A stretch of 64,000 bases of DNA, taken from positions 26,040,001 to 26,104,000 of the forward strand of contig CM060734.1 of NCBI GenBank assembly GCA_030704615.1. The letters are read 5' to 3'. Source of the stretch: Takakia lepidozioides (Eukaryota > Streptophyta > Takakiopsida > Takakiales > Takakiaceae). This document shows, one piece after another, positions 23,171-32,849 of this stretch. Below the pieces are notes generated by a model. It ran no database searches. It had not been told where the DNA came from and was given only the letters and a program-made list of their open reading frames with translations. The first letter of the stretch is position 1, and every line of letters starts with the position of its first letter. Both the position numbers and the translations under genes were made by a program.

Positions 23171-24766
23171 TTGCCTTCCTTCCAATGGGTCCCAGCTACA
23201 TGCCCCACCAGTGATCCAAATCCTCAGCTTGGCCCCGTCGCCACCAAGGTCAGCATAGCTCGCGGCTTCCTGGTGGGTCCCAGCCATCCTCAAGCTTCGG
23301 ATTCTTCATGGCCCCACCAGGCAAGATCCGCAGGAGCTCGGCAAACTTATAGGCCAAAGCAGCTCCCTCATCCCATGGTTCCGCCCCCTCCCCACGTCCT
23401 TCCCAAGGGGGTAGGGTCCTCATCCGTTCCGGTGCAATTCATCTCTACGCCAGAGCTGGAGGAAGTGGAGTTCAGCCCTGACCACCTCGAAGAGCAAGTA
23501 TCTATGAACAAGGATCTCCCCCTCGTCAAGTTGGACATCCCGGATTTGCACAGCAGAATCACAGGTATGGAAGAATCTGGCATCTTGCTACATTTCCCTG
23601 GTAGGAAGGTGTTGCGTTCTTACGTAAGAGATTGGGTGACTCGTTACTTCGGGGGGCACGGCGACCTTACGCATCACTTCTGCATAGCCAAAGGGCGTGG
23701 TTTCTTTTCTATCATGTTTGAATCTCTTGAAGCTGTTGATAAGGCCCTGCAATTCAATCCGCATCAAAGGGGATTTAACGTGAATATTTTCCCGTGGTCC
23801 TCCAAGCTCGGAAACAAAAACGACAAGTTGTGGGGTCCTAGAATTGTTTCCATTCCGTTTATACCGGATCAGTACCTGGTCAACCTGCCAGACATAGCCA
23901 ATCATTTTGGCTCTTACCTGGGCTGTCTAGGGGTCTTTGATCCCCTCATGAATACTAATACCCTTCGGAAAATCCCGGCGTGGAAATCTGCCACCATTGC
24001 TACCAAGATGAATGAAAACGGGTGCCCCAAAATGGTGCTCATGATGCCTTATGAGGCGGTTCTGCCAGATTATGTGCGTCTGCCAATTGACTTGGAAGGG
24101 AACTACTACACGATTAGGCTGATAGAGGATATCTCTTATTCAGCCTGCTTCGGCTGTGGCAAGCAAGGTCACATCAAAATTAACTGCCCCCTTTCCAAAA
24201 GGAAAAGATCCCCTAGTGTGTTGCAGAATGTCCACCCCTCCACCAATGATCAATTCAATTCGATCTCCTCAACCCCTACCCCGCCTCCCCCTCCCCCTGT
24301 CCCTCCATTTCCCTCCCTCTCGCTTCTGTCTCCTCCCCTTTCTCTATCATCAGATCTGCTCCAGTTTAGCCCGGTTCACATTGCAAAAAAACAAAAAGAT
24401 CCTACGGACCCAATGCATCTTGAGGCCAACTTCTCAATGCCGGTCCCTAATGGTGAGGAGATGCCCCCCCGCCCTGTCACTGTGCATGCAACTTGCCATG
24501 GGAGTCCTTCTCCTCCGGTTCAAGACACTGCAGGGTGTGATCCCCCCAAGCAGCTGGTGCCTTCAGCAATAGCAGGTAACCACGTGGTGGCAGTAGTGCT
24601 AAAGTCAATTAAATCCTTTCCAGACCTGGTGCTGCCGGGTTGCTCGATCGTATCTACCAATGATGCCCCCAAAGCCTCTTGCGTCACGCCCAATTATCTT
24701 CAAGATAGGTCCCCCGGCCTCAATCCTCATCACATCACAGGCACGATCTGGAGTCCCTTTGGATAA
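23171..24766 (+). CDS. LINE ORF1, gag-like RNA-binding protein with CCHC knuckle
   Basis: An open frame of about 530 codons. The listed start is not necessarily the true one; an ATG lies at 23,184 or later. Residues ~150-300 (GRKVLRSYVRDWVTRYFGG through LGCLGVFDPLMN) resemble the plant LINE ORF1 nucleic-acid-binding domain. Residues ~328-341 form a CX2CX4HX4C knuckle (CFGCGKQGHIKINC). A Pro/Ser-rich tail follows. By family knowledge ORF1 coats the LINE RNA. The frame ends at 24,766. A second open frame at 24,781-25,515 (frame +1) and one at 25,512-25,949 may be the displaced end of ORF1 or an inter-ORF spacer. Confidence 0.8.
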   Translation: MPSFQWVPATCPTSDPNPQLGPVATKVSIARGFLVGPSHPQASDSSWPHQARSAGARQTYRPKQLPHPMVPPPPHVLPKGVGSSSVPVQFISTPELEEVEFSPDHLEEQVSMNKDLPLVKLDIPDLHSRITGMEESGILLHFPGRKVLRSYVRDWVTRYFGGHGDLTHHFCIAKGRGFFSIMFESLEAVDKALQFNPHQRGFNVNIFPWSSKLGNKNDKLWGPRIVSIPFIPDQYLVNLPDIANHFGSYLGCLGVFDPLMNTNTLRKIPAWKSATIATKMNENGCPKMVLMMPYEAVLPDYVRLPIDLEGNYYTIRLIEDISYSACFGCGKQGHIKINCPLSKRKRSPSVLQNVHPSTNDQFNSISSTPTPPPPPPVPPFPSLSLLSPPLSLSSDLLQFSPVHIAKKQKDPTDPMHLEANFSMPVPNGEEMPPRPVTVHATCHGSPSPPVQDTAGCDPPKQLVPSAIAGNHVVAVVLKSIKSFPDLVLPGCSIVSTNDAPKASCVTPNYLQDRSPGLNPHHITGTIWSPFG

Positions 24767-24780
24767 CCAATCAGGATGTC

Positions 24781-25949
24781 TTGAGCTTTGTTGAAAAGAG
24801 TCCCCCCAACAGCAGCCCACAATGTATGCTTATGGCCAAAATCCAAGACTCCAATCATATGCCGTGCTATCTCATTGCTCCCTCCTCAGTCATTACCTGG
24901 GGGGCGTATGTTGAAGAGCACCCGTATTTGAACTGCAAGCCAAATACCAATGTGTTGGCTCTGATGGAGGATGCAGACATCTACCACACTCCCCCTAGTA
25001 AGTCCTGGTGGATCAGAGAGGACTGCTTGAACAGGCCATGGGGAAAGCAGCCGGCGCATATCAGGGCAAAAGATCTGCTTTCAAATGCTTTTTTCCTTCT
25101 TTCAAGGTTGATTGACCAGCGCATGGAGGAGGCTAACCACAGGGACGACCTGCAAAGAACAAGGGATCACCTCAGGGGGTTCCGTCCAAACCCCTCTGGG
25201 TCCTCTTCCTCAAGTGCTTCAATTGGTGTGCAGCCCCTGGCTGATGATGGAGTTGAGGTTGCTCCCGGGAACAATTACGCTCTGGCTCAACCCGGCGACT
25301 TCCTCGTCCAGCCTGCAGAGATTTCACACAGTGCAGCCTCTCATCTGCCCTCCATCCAGGAGGTCCAAGCTACAATCAGCTCGTTTTCTATCCCAGCAAC
25401 CACCCCGACCCCCCTTTCCCTCCTGCTGCTCTGCTGGAAATCAGCTCTCCACGCACTGAGGTACTTGCCCAGTCCCTTCCTTGTTTTCTGTTCCAGCTTG
25501 ACTCCACGGATATGAAACGTTGTTGGGTGCTTTGCTTGCGTCCTGATGCCTCTGCTAGGAAATCAGCAAGGAAAACATTGCCATCCATCAGTCTGCCACC
25601 AAAGACAGTCCTCTCGGACCTGCCTCTCCTCTCCGAACGGAATGAATCTCACATCATCACTTCCCAAAACCTTTTTTTTTTCCAGAACCTCCCCACAAAA
25701 CCCAGTATCCTTTGCAGGCCCCCCCATCCCCATCAAATCCAAACTCTCCCACTCTCTATTCCCCAGCCAACCCCTTCCTCTCTCCTAATGATTCGAATAC
25801 AACTTAGGCCCCTCTCCCCTCCCAGCCCTTACATCTGGGTGAACGGTCTCCTCCCTTACGACAAAAGGGTCAAATTCAATTGTCTCTCCCCGGGGCCATC
25901 AAATGAGATTGACCATCTCCGCCTTGCTTTTCATCCTCATGTTGATTGA
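24781..25949 (+). pseudogene. Region between LINE ORF1 and ORF2, open but shifted frames
   Basis: The frames 24,781-25,515 and 25,512-25,949 are open but carry no domain I recognise. The first has a Trp-rich segment (KSWWIREDCLNRPWGKQP) and a Ser/Pro-rich end, which would suit a displaced ORF1 C-terminus. Downstream is Pro/Ser-rich low complexity. Function is not assigned. Confidence 0.4.
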
Positions 25950-25950
25950 C

Positions 25951-26745
25951 ATGGTCTCCTGGAACATCAGAGGTCTAGGGTCTGAACATGCTTCCGCGAA
26001 GCATGCCTCTGTTAAAGCAGCCCCGGCCCCCTACCTAGTCAAAAACGCAATCTGCTTCTTGCAAGAACACAAGCTGGACGCTTGGAAAATATCCTCTCTC
26101 ACTGATTACCTCTGGCCTCGTGCCAACTCTCTCTGGCAACCAACCTCCCTGGGGTCCAGAGACGGTACATCCATCCTCTTATCCCCATCCCTCTACCCCT
26201 TTCTAGTCTCAGAAAGCTCCTGGGTTCCAGGCAGGATACAATTTTGCTCCATTGACCTCCCTTCCAAAGGGGGCAGGCTAGGCCTTGTAAACATCTACGC
26301 GCCAAACTCCCCGGCTAAGAGGGCTCAAACTTGGGAGTCAATCGAATTAAACATGATCGCTGAGCAGGCTGTGGATTTCTGGATCCTGGCGGGAGACTTC
26401 AATATGGTGGAGTCTCCAGCCGACAGGAGAGGCCTCGGGTCTTTCAACCCAGACATTACAGAGACCCAACACTGGCACAACCTGACCTTAAATCACAACC
26501 TCGTTGAAGTAGAAGCAATTCACCAGGGTTCTCTCTCTCCTGCAGCCCCCATCTTCACATGGTCAAATAATAGGGGCCTCCTGGATCTCCAGATGGCGAG
26601 GCTAGATAGATTTTATGCCTCCATGGATTGCATCCAATGGGCCCAGAGACTCCCCCAACTGCCTATCCAACCTGGGTTTGACCACGCTATGATCCAGGCC
26701 TCTTTCACAGTCCCAAACACTCTCCCAAGGGCCTCTATAAGATGA
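25951..26745 (+). CDS. LINE ORF2, AP-like endonuclease domain
   Basis: The likely start is ATG at 25,951 (MVSWNIRGLG), although the frame is open from 25,903. Conserved endonuclease positions are present: Asn in SWNIRGLG, Glu in FLQEHKLDAW, the NIYAPNSPAKR block, Asp and Asn in LAGDFNMVESP, FTWSNNRGLLD, ARLDRFY, and Asp-His in FDHAMIQ. This enzyme nicks target DNA to prime reverse transcription. The frame ends at TGA 26,743-26,745. RT continues in a different frame from 26,742, so ORF2 is frameshifted here. Confidence 0.88.
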   Translation: MVSWNIRGLGSEHASAKHASVKAAPAPYLVKNAICFLQEHKLDAWKISSLTDYLWPRANSLWQPTSLGSRDGTSILLSPSLYPFLVSESSWVPGRIQFCSIDLPSKGGRLGLVNIYAPNSPAKRAQTWESIELNMIAEQAVDFWILAGDFNMVESPADRRGLGSFNPDITETQHWHNLTLNHNLVEVEAIHQGSLSPAAPIFTWSNNRGLLDLQMARLDRFYASMDCIQWAQRLPQLPIQPGFDHAMIQASFTVPNTLPRASIR

Positions 26746-28826
26746 ATGCTTCCCTTCTTTCAATCCCTGCTTTTACCCAGGGCTTGCAGACAGCATGGTC
26801 TCAAGCTGGCAATGGCTCCCAAAACCCTACAGAAAGGTTCCTCTCGAAACTAAAGGCTGTGGGGGTGGCGAGCCAGCTTTTAAGTAGAGATATAGCAGCC
26901 TCTAGGAAAAAGAAAGTTAGAGCCCTTACCAAGTGCCTTTCAGTCTGTCAAAAGAAAATGGAGTCACCTCGGTGCGACGAAGAAACCTTCAATACCTACC
27001 TGGAAGCCAAGCATAATCTTCAAAACTTCCACAACCTGCAAGAGCAAAAACTCAAACTTTCAGCAGGGATCAACTGGTCTTCCAAGGGAGAAAAAATGAC
27101 CAGGTATTTCTTCGCTAAAACCAAACTCAGAAAAGCATCCCAATCCATATCTGAACTCACCGATCTCTCCTCTGGTGCATCCTTCTTAGACCCTAAACCC
27201 ATGGCCCGCTTCGCCGCAAACCACTTTCAAGCCCTCTTCCGCAGTGATGTCCCTGTTGACTCAACAGAGCACAAAGCCTGCCTGGCCAATACACCCACCC
27301 TGGTCTCCCTTGCTGCTGCCGTTTCCCTGGAAGGACCCCTCTCTAAGGACAAACTGTCAGAGGCTTTGTCTAAACTTAAAGAGGGGAAGTGCCTTGGCTT
27401 GGACGGTATCCCAGTGGAGTTCTACAGGAAACTATGGCCCCACATCTTGGAGGACTTTCTAGCAATGTCCAACCACATCTTCCTCTCAAACCACATGCCT
27501 GCTGCAATGTCACAGGGAGTCATTACTCTTCTTTTAAAAAAAAGAGATAGAACTAGCCTGACCAACTACAGACCTATTACCCTTCTGAATGTAGCATACA
27601 AAATCATAGCAAAGGGGCTTGCACTCAGTCTTCAACCTCTTTTGCCTTCCATCATCAGACCAAGCCAATCAGGCTTCATTAAATGAAGGTACATTATGGA
27701 TAACCTGCTGCTAGCCCAAGAGTTACCCCACTACGCTCTCAAAACCCAATAGGCTATAGCCCTCCTTCTCCTCGACTTCAGAAAGGCCTTCGATAGGGTG
27801 GAGTGGCCCTTTCTCTTAGATACCCTTGCCAAGATTGGTCTACCCCCCAGCTTTTGCCAATGGGTACGCATTCTCCTGTCAGGATCAACTAGTAGAGTTA
27901 TTGTTAATGGTTCGGTCTCCAAGCCTTTCTCGCTTCAGTGTTCTGTCAGACAGGGCTGCCCTCTAGCTCCCTTTCTCTTTATCATTGCAGTGGACACCTT
28001 GGGTTACATGCTGCAAGCAAATCAGTGAATCACAAGACTCAAACTCACTAGCTACATCACTAATCAGCCTATACAGATCAGGGAGTCTATGTATGTAGAT
28101 GACACTTTCCTTATGCTTCAAGCAAACCCAATCAATCTAGACAGTGCCTCTACCACTTTATCTTCCTTCTGTGCGGCCTTGGGCTTCAAAGTTAATTGGA
28201 ACAAAACCTGCGCCCTTCTGGTGGGTGATACTTCCCTATCCCGCCTAGGGCCTTCACCCTCCCGGGGAACTAATATAGGTCTTTCTTGGCTGCAACCGGG
28301 TCAGACGACCACCCTGTTAGGCTATACCTTCGGGGTTGACCTCTCAGATGAGCAACGCTTTGCCCCTATCCTTTCAAAGATAAAAAAAAATCTCTCTTTC
28401 TGGGGCTCAACATTCCTATCAATCACAGGACGGGCATTGATAGCAAATCAGGTGGTATCCACTGGCATTTGGTTCTATGCGGCATCCTGGCGCCCCTCCC
28501 GCAGCCAAGTCCGTGAATATAAAGTCTTGCTTTGCAACTTCATCTGGGGAGCTCGCGGGGCAGGTCAAAAGGTTCGTCCACAGGTCTCGTGGAAACAGAT
28601 CTATCAACCAAAGAAAATGGGGGGCTTGGGAGTTCTCGACCCAGAAACCCAGATCACCGCCCTTCTTGGGAAGTGGATCCCCAGATTCTTGGGCCCGGAA
28701 GGAGGTTCGTGGAAGTTTCTAGTGGTGGGGAACCTCATGTTGGCAAGTCCCCTGAAAACCTCCAGCTCCGCTGGATCACACAAGGTTTTAGGCACAAATC
28801 AGTTGGCTCACCTCTCTGGTCTATAA
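26742..28826 (+). pseudogene. LINE ORF2, reverse transcriptase, broken by stops
   Basis: One frame holds the RT, interrupted by TGA at 27,684, TAG near 27,750 and TGA at 28,026. RT motifs in order: LKEGKCLGLDGIPVEFY, NYRPITLLNVAYKIIAKGL, SQSGFIK, LLDFRKAFDRVEW, SVRQGCPLAPFLF and the catalytic MYVDDTFLML. Plant L1 elements more often have FADD, so the Val-containing YVDD is less usual. The end (WGARGAGQK-RPQVSWKQIY) matches the post-RT region. At about 28,750 the frame is lost. Related sequence (RWSAWDNRGITQLKDLWS) lies at 28,953-29,010 in another frame. Confidence 0.85.
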
Positions 28827-29604
28827 TCTGGAAGGCTTGGGCTTCAATCAGACCATTTCTCAAAAAAAAAAAAACCCGAATCTTATGAGGAAACTCTACG
28901 GCAGCATCTTTTTCTGAACACCAACAGTCCCTCGTCGGAAGAAATGGGTCTGGCCAAGAGATGGTCTGCCTGGGACAACAGAGGCATAACCCAACTTAAG
29001 GACCTGTGGTCACCTGCGGGTTTTCGGCAGGAAGTTTCCATCGCCCCTATAGTGGGTATGACCAGGGTCAGATCAGGGCTTCAACTTATTATCAATTCTA
29101 TTCCACTACACTGGTTGCAGCTCTGCAGGCAGGGCCTCAAACCCCCTCCATGAACTTCTGGACTTTGGGTATCATAAATGGTCAGCTCACCATCATCCTG
29201 GTCCTTCAAGTCACTGATTCACACTATCATGGGTTCACTTTCCACATTCACCCTCATACTCTGACCCTCATCCTAATCTCCCATTCACAATCTCTCTTCC
29301 CTCGCTTCACTCATACCCCTGTTCGAATCTGCAACTGGTCTTCAAAATTCAAAGATTTTGATCCTCTCCCCCCCCTCACTACACCTATCCTTTCCTGGCT
29401 AGCTTCAAACACGTTTGTGTGGATCTCTGGTAGGCCCTTGGCTGACCTCAATCTAGACCCAAAAGAATGGGATTGGAATTTTGGCCGTTCCCAACCCCGC
29501 TTCTCTCCTACACCCCCAAGAAAGCCTACAGGGTCCTCAACAATCCGCTTCCCCTTTCCTCCAAATGGAATGGCAAGTGGGCTGTCAAGTTATTTTACCA
29601 CTAG

Positions 29605-30060
29605 TGTGAAACTAGCTAGGAAATAGCTAGCTTTTACATATTGACATTTGGGATTGGCCCAAGTGTCAATCCAGGGGTCAAGGCAGATTTAGGCCCTGGA
29701 GTGGTTATCTTCACGGCAAGCGCGGGAGGCTCATCTTTCTCGAGTTGAGCCTCACCGCGCCTAGCTATGGCACCGTAGTGTGGATTCCCCATGGCGTGGG
29801 GTGCACTTGGCTTGACTTGTATTTGAGTGATGAGGTTATATATGCATGAGTTTATGCTTCAGATTTGTGAGCTCGTGCTTGTATTCTTCTTCTTTATCAC
29901 TCGAGAAAGATCAGCTCGTATCTGTGAGTGCCAGATACGAGTTAGTTGTAGCACTTGTGGTTTTTGCTTGAGAATGAGAGAAACCAAGTTGTTATGTAAG
30001 GAGCACCGTGGAGCTCTTGGTTGTTAGAAGCGGAGGCGATGTGGGTTACGAGGTGGTAGA
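29605..30060 (+). repeat. LTR-like repeat copy 1, inserted in LINE ORF2
   Basis: Begins TGTGAAACTAGCTAGG exactly where LINE coding similarity stops. It shares ordered blocks with 49,085-49,590: TTATCTTCACG, GCTCATCTTTCTCGAGTTGAG, TCCCCATGGCGTGGGGTGC and ATCACTCGAGAAAGAT. Blocks following the last one can form a hairpin (GCTCGTATCTG against CAGATACGAG). The TG start, the length of about 450 bp and the insertion into another element suggest a solo LTR or the 5' LTR of a non-coding (LARD/TRIM-like) element. I could not confirm the 3' end or a target-site duplication. Confidence 0.55.
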
Positions 30061-31435
30061 CCTTGGCATTCGATCTTCAGCTTCAGAGATGAAAGCACCA
30101 TGCTGCAGGTAATTCCAGAGCACCTTGATGGTTTCAGATTGTGTACATGCATGAGCAAGCACGATTGGGAAGAGGACCGGTCAAGAGCAGGTTATAGTGG
30201 CTTTGGTGGCAAAGCTGAGAACTGGACTTGGGAATGCGAGCTTTCATTGTGTGAAGGATTGCAAGACCAAGCGAAAGGGCTGATTTGGCTTGGGGCAAAT
30301 CAGTGCACTTTGTGGAGTATGGTGAGATTGGGTTTCAATCTCGAGCTTCAGCATTGAGAGGGCTCTTGTCATGGCAAGAGCAGGGCTGGAACAGGAGCTA
30401 AGAGGTATGGCAAGGCCATGGAATGTGCACCTAGGGTTTCAGAGCTTGGAAGAAGAGCTCTTGCACCACAAGAGAAGTGTCTTGTGGCTGGAAATGTAAG
30501 CCTTAGGGTTTCAGGAGCTTGGCAAAGGCTGTGGAGTGCTTAGTCTTGTCTTAGAGACCATCAAGGAGCCAAGGAGCCAAGATAGGGGGCTGATATCTCT
30601 TGTGTGAAGAGGTTGCATGTGTGGAGCATGTATTCAGCTCATTGAAGCTTCCATCTTCAAGCTTGGAGGGCAAGCAAGGAAGAGGGAATGGCTGACTTCC
30701 CTCATGTGAGGGCAATGCATGTGTGGAGCATGCTATCAGCCTGGTGAAGGCTTGCACTTTCAGGTGTGGGAGTGCAAGAAAGGAAGGAAGGGGCTGGTTT
30801 CCCTGTAGGGCATGTGGAGCATGCTTTCAGCCTGCTGAAGCTTGTATTTTCAGGTTTGTGGGTGCAAGAAATGAAGCAAAGGAGCTGATTCTCTGATGGT
30901 GAGAGTGGGGCATGTGTGGAGCATGCCTTCAGCCCATTGAGGCTCTTGTTTTCAAGCTTTAGAGAGCTAGAACGGAAGGTCTAGGGCTGGTTTCCACTTG
31001 GAGTGAAAGAAAAGCACTTGTAGGGCCTATGTGAGTTGGGGTTTCAACTTCAAGCTTGAAGGGAGCGCAACTCTTGAAGCAGCAAGTGTAGGGGGCTGGA
31101 ATAGGCTCTAAGACAGATGCTATGGCCAAGGAGAGTGCTTGAATGAGTGCTCACAAGGGCTGGGAACCAGCAGGGCTTGGTTGTTTGCCATTGAGTTTAG
31201 TGGCGTGTTTGGGGAGGCTAAGTGATAAAGAAGGCTTGGTTTGTGGCAACCACCTCATGGCTTAGGGCTACTATGGTGGTGTGTGGGAGCCGAAAGAGCA
31301 AGAATACCTTGCTGATTTCCTCACAGCCGCCATAGCTCGGTGGAAAGAAGCCTAGAGTCCAAGAGACACAAACCCTAGCTTGGCATGGCTAAACCCCTTG
31401 GAGAAATGGCTAAACTGCCAGAGCGGCCATGGATG
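30061..31435. other. Non-coding sequence with ~100-bp imperfect repeats (30,600-31,000)
   Basis: No coding region is supported. GTGGAGCATG recurs near 30,620, 30,722, 30,807 and 30,915, each time followed by TCAGCC, TTGAAGC or TGAAGCTT, and TTTCAGG, giving four imperfect units. The stretch could be the internal part of a non-coding LTR element that begins at 29,605. Confidence 0.4.
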
Positions 31436-32640
31436 GGGCTGTGACGGGCTGTGTCAGGCCGTGCCTGAGGCCTGTGGGGCTGTGAGGGGCTGTGATAGGC
31501 TGTGCCTGTGGCCTTTGGGGCTGTGACGGGCTGTGACAGGCTGTGCCCAGTGGCCTGTGGGGCTGTGGCGGGCTGTGCCCTGTGGCCTGTGGGGCTGTGA
31601 CGGGCTGTGCGGGGCTGTGATAGGCTGTGCCCAATGGCCTGTGGGGCTGTGACGGGCTATGCAGGGCTGTGACAGGCTGTGCCCAGTGGCCTGTGGGGCT
31701 GTGAGGGGCTGTGACAGGCCGTGCTTGAGGCCTTTGGGGCTGTGAGGGGCTGTGAGGGGCTGTGAGGGCTGTGACATGCCGTGCCTGAGGCCTTTGGGGC
31801 TGTGAGGGGCTGTGACATGCCGTGCCTGAGGCCTTTGGGGCTGTGACGGGCTGTGAGGGGCTGTGTCAGGCCGTGCCTGAGGCCTGTGGGGCTGTGACGG
31901 GCTGTGAGGGGCTGTGACAGGTTGTGCCAGTGGCCTGTGGGGCTGTGACGGGCTGTGCGGGGCTCTGACAGGCTGTGCCCAGTGGCCTGTGAGGCTGTGA
32001 CGGGCTGTGAGGGGCTGTGACAAGCTGTGCCCATGGCCTTTGGGGCTGTGATGGGCTGTGAGGGGCTGTGACAGGCCGTGCCTGAGGCCTTTGAGGCTGT
32101 GACGGGCTGTGAGGGGCTGTGACAGGCCGTGCCTGAGGCCTTTGGGGCTGTGATGGGCTGTGAGGGGCTGTGTCAGGCCGTGCCTAAGGCCTTTGGGGCT
32201 GTGAGGGGCTGTGTCGGGCTGCGCCGGTGGCCTTCGGGGCTGTGAGGGCCTGTGACGGGCTACGCCGGTGGCCTTGGGGGCTGTGATGGGCTGTGAGGGG
32301 CTGTGACAGGCCGTGCCTGAGGCCTTTGGGGCTGTGACGGGCTGTGAGGGGCTGTGTCAGGCCGTGCCTGAGGCCTGTGGGGCTGTGACGGGCTGTGAGG
32401 GGCTGTGATAGGCTGTGCCTAGTGGCCTGAGGCCTTTGGGGCTGTGACGGGCTGTGAGGGGCTGTGTCAGGCCGTGCCTCAGGCCTTTGGGGCTGTGACG
32501 GGCTGTGCGGGGCTGTGACAGGTTGTGTGGGGCTGTGACAGGCTGTGGCGAGCTGTGACGGGCTATGAGGGGCTGTGACAGGCTGTGCCCAGTGGCCTGT
32601 GGGACTGTGATGGCTGTGACCAGTGAGCTGTGTGGGCCTG
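31436..32640. repeat. GC-rich minisatellite built from a GGGCTGTGA(C/G) subunit
   Basis: About 1.2 kb made of GGGCTGTGACGGGCTGTGAG blocks punctuated by AGGCCGTGCCTGAGGCCTTT. Distances between successive GAGGCCTTTGGGGCTGTG marks vary (about 44, 54 and 64 bp) in steps of about 10 bp, which shows nested expansion of the ~10-bp subunit. Long minus-strand frames (Ser-Gln-Pro-His-Arg repeats) are by-products of the composition. The array fades out at about 32,640-32,700 into diverged copies. Confidence 0.88.
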
Positions 32641-32849
32641 TGCTGGTCTGTGGTGGCCCGTGTTGACCTGTGGACGGCCTGTGCTGACTCGTGGAGGCAC
32701 TGGTGGACTGCCTAAGGACTGGCATGTGGGCTGGAAGGCCGAATTTTGAAGCTCGTGGAGGGCGGTTTGAGGAGTATCTTCATGATATTCCCATGGTCAT
32801 GCAAGTGAGGGAAGAGAGGAGAGGAAGAGTGTTGGGATGAGGGCATGCT

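Larger units (their letters stand above)
22450..29604 (+). mobile_element. Plant LINE (L1-like), decayed and interrupted at its 3' end
   Basis: A non-LTR retrotransposon in the order 5' UTR (about 22,450-23,170), ORF1 with a CCHC knuckle, AP-type endonuclease, reverse transcriptase and a C-terminal region. ORF1 and the endonuclease are largely open. ORF2 has a frameshift at about 26,742, stops at 27,684, about 27,750 and 28,026, and further frameshifts after about 28,700. The C-terminal part is cut at 29,605 by an LTR-like sequence; the expected zinc-binding end and poly(A) tail are missing. The 5' boundary is approximate. Confidence 0.85.

Noticed and set aside
31410-32725. Long Ser-Gln-Pro-His-Arg repeat proteins on the minus strand
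   Set aside because: They follow from the minisatellite composition; no start context, no flanking gene structure.
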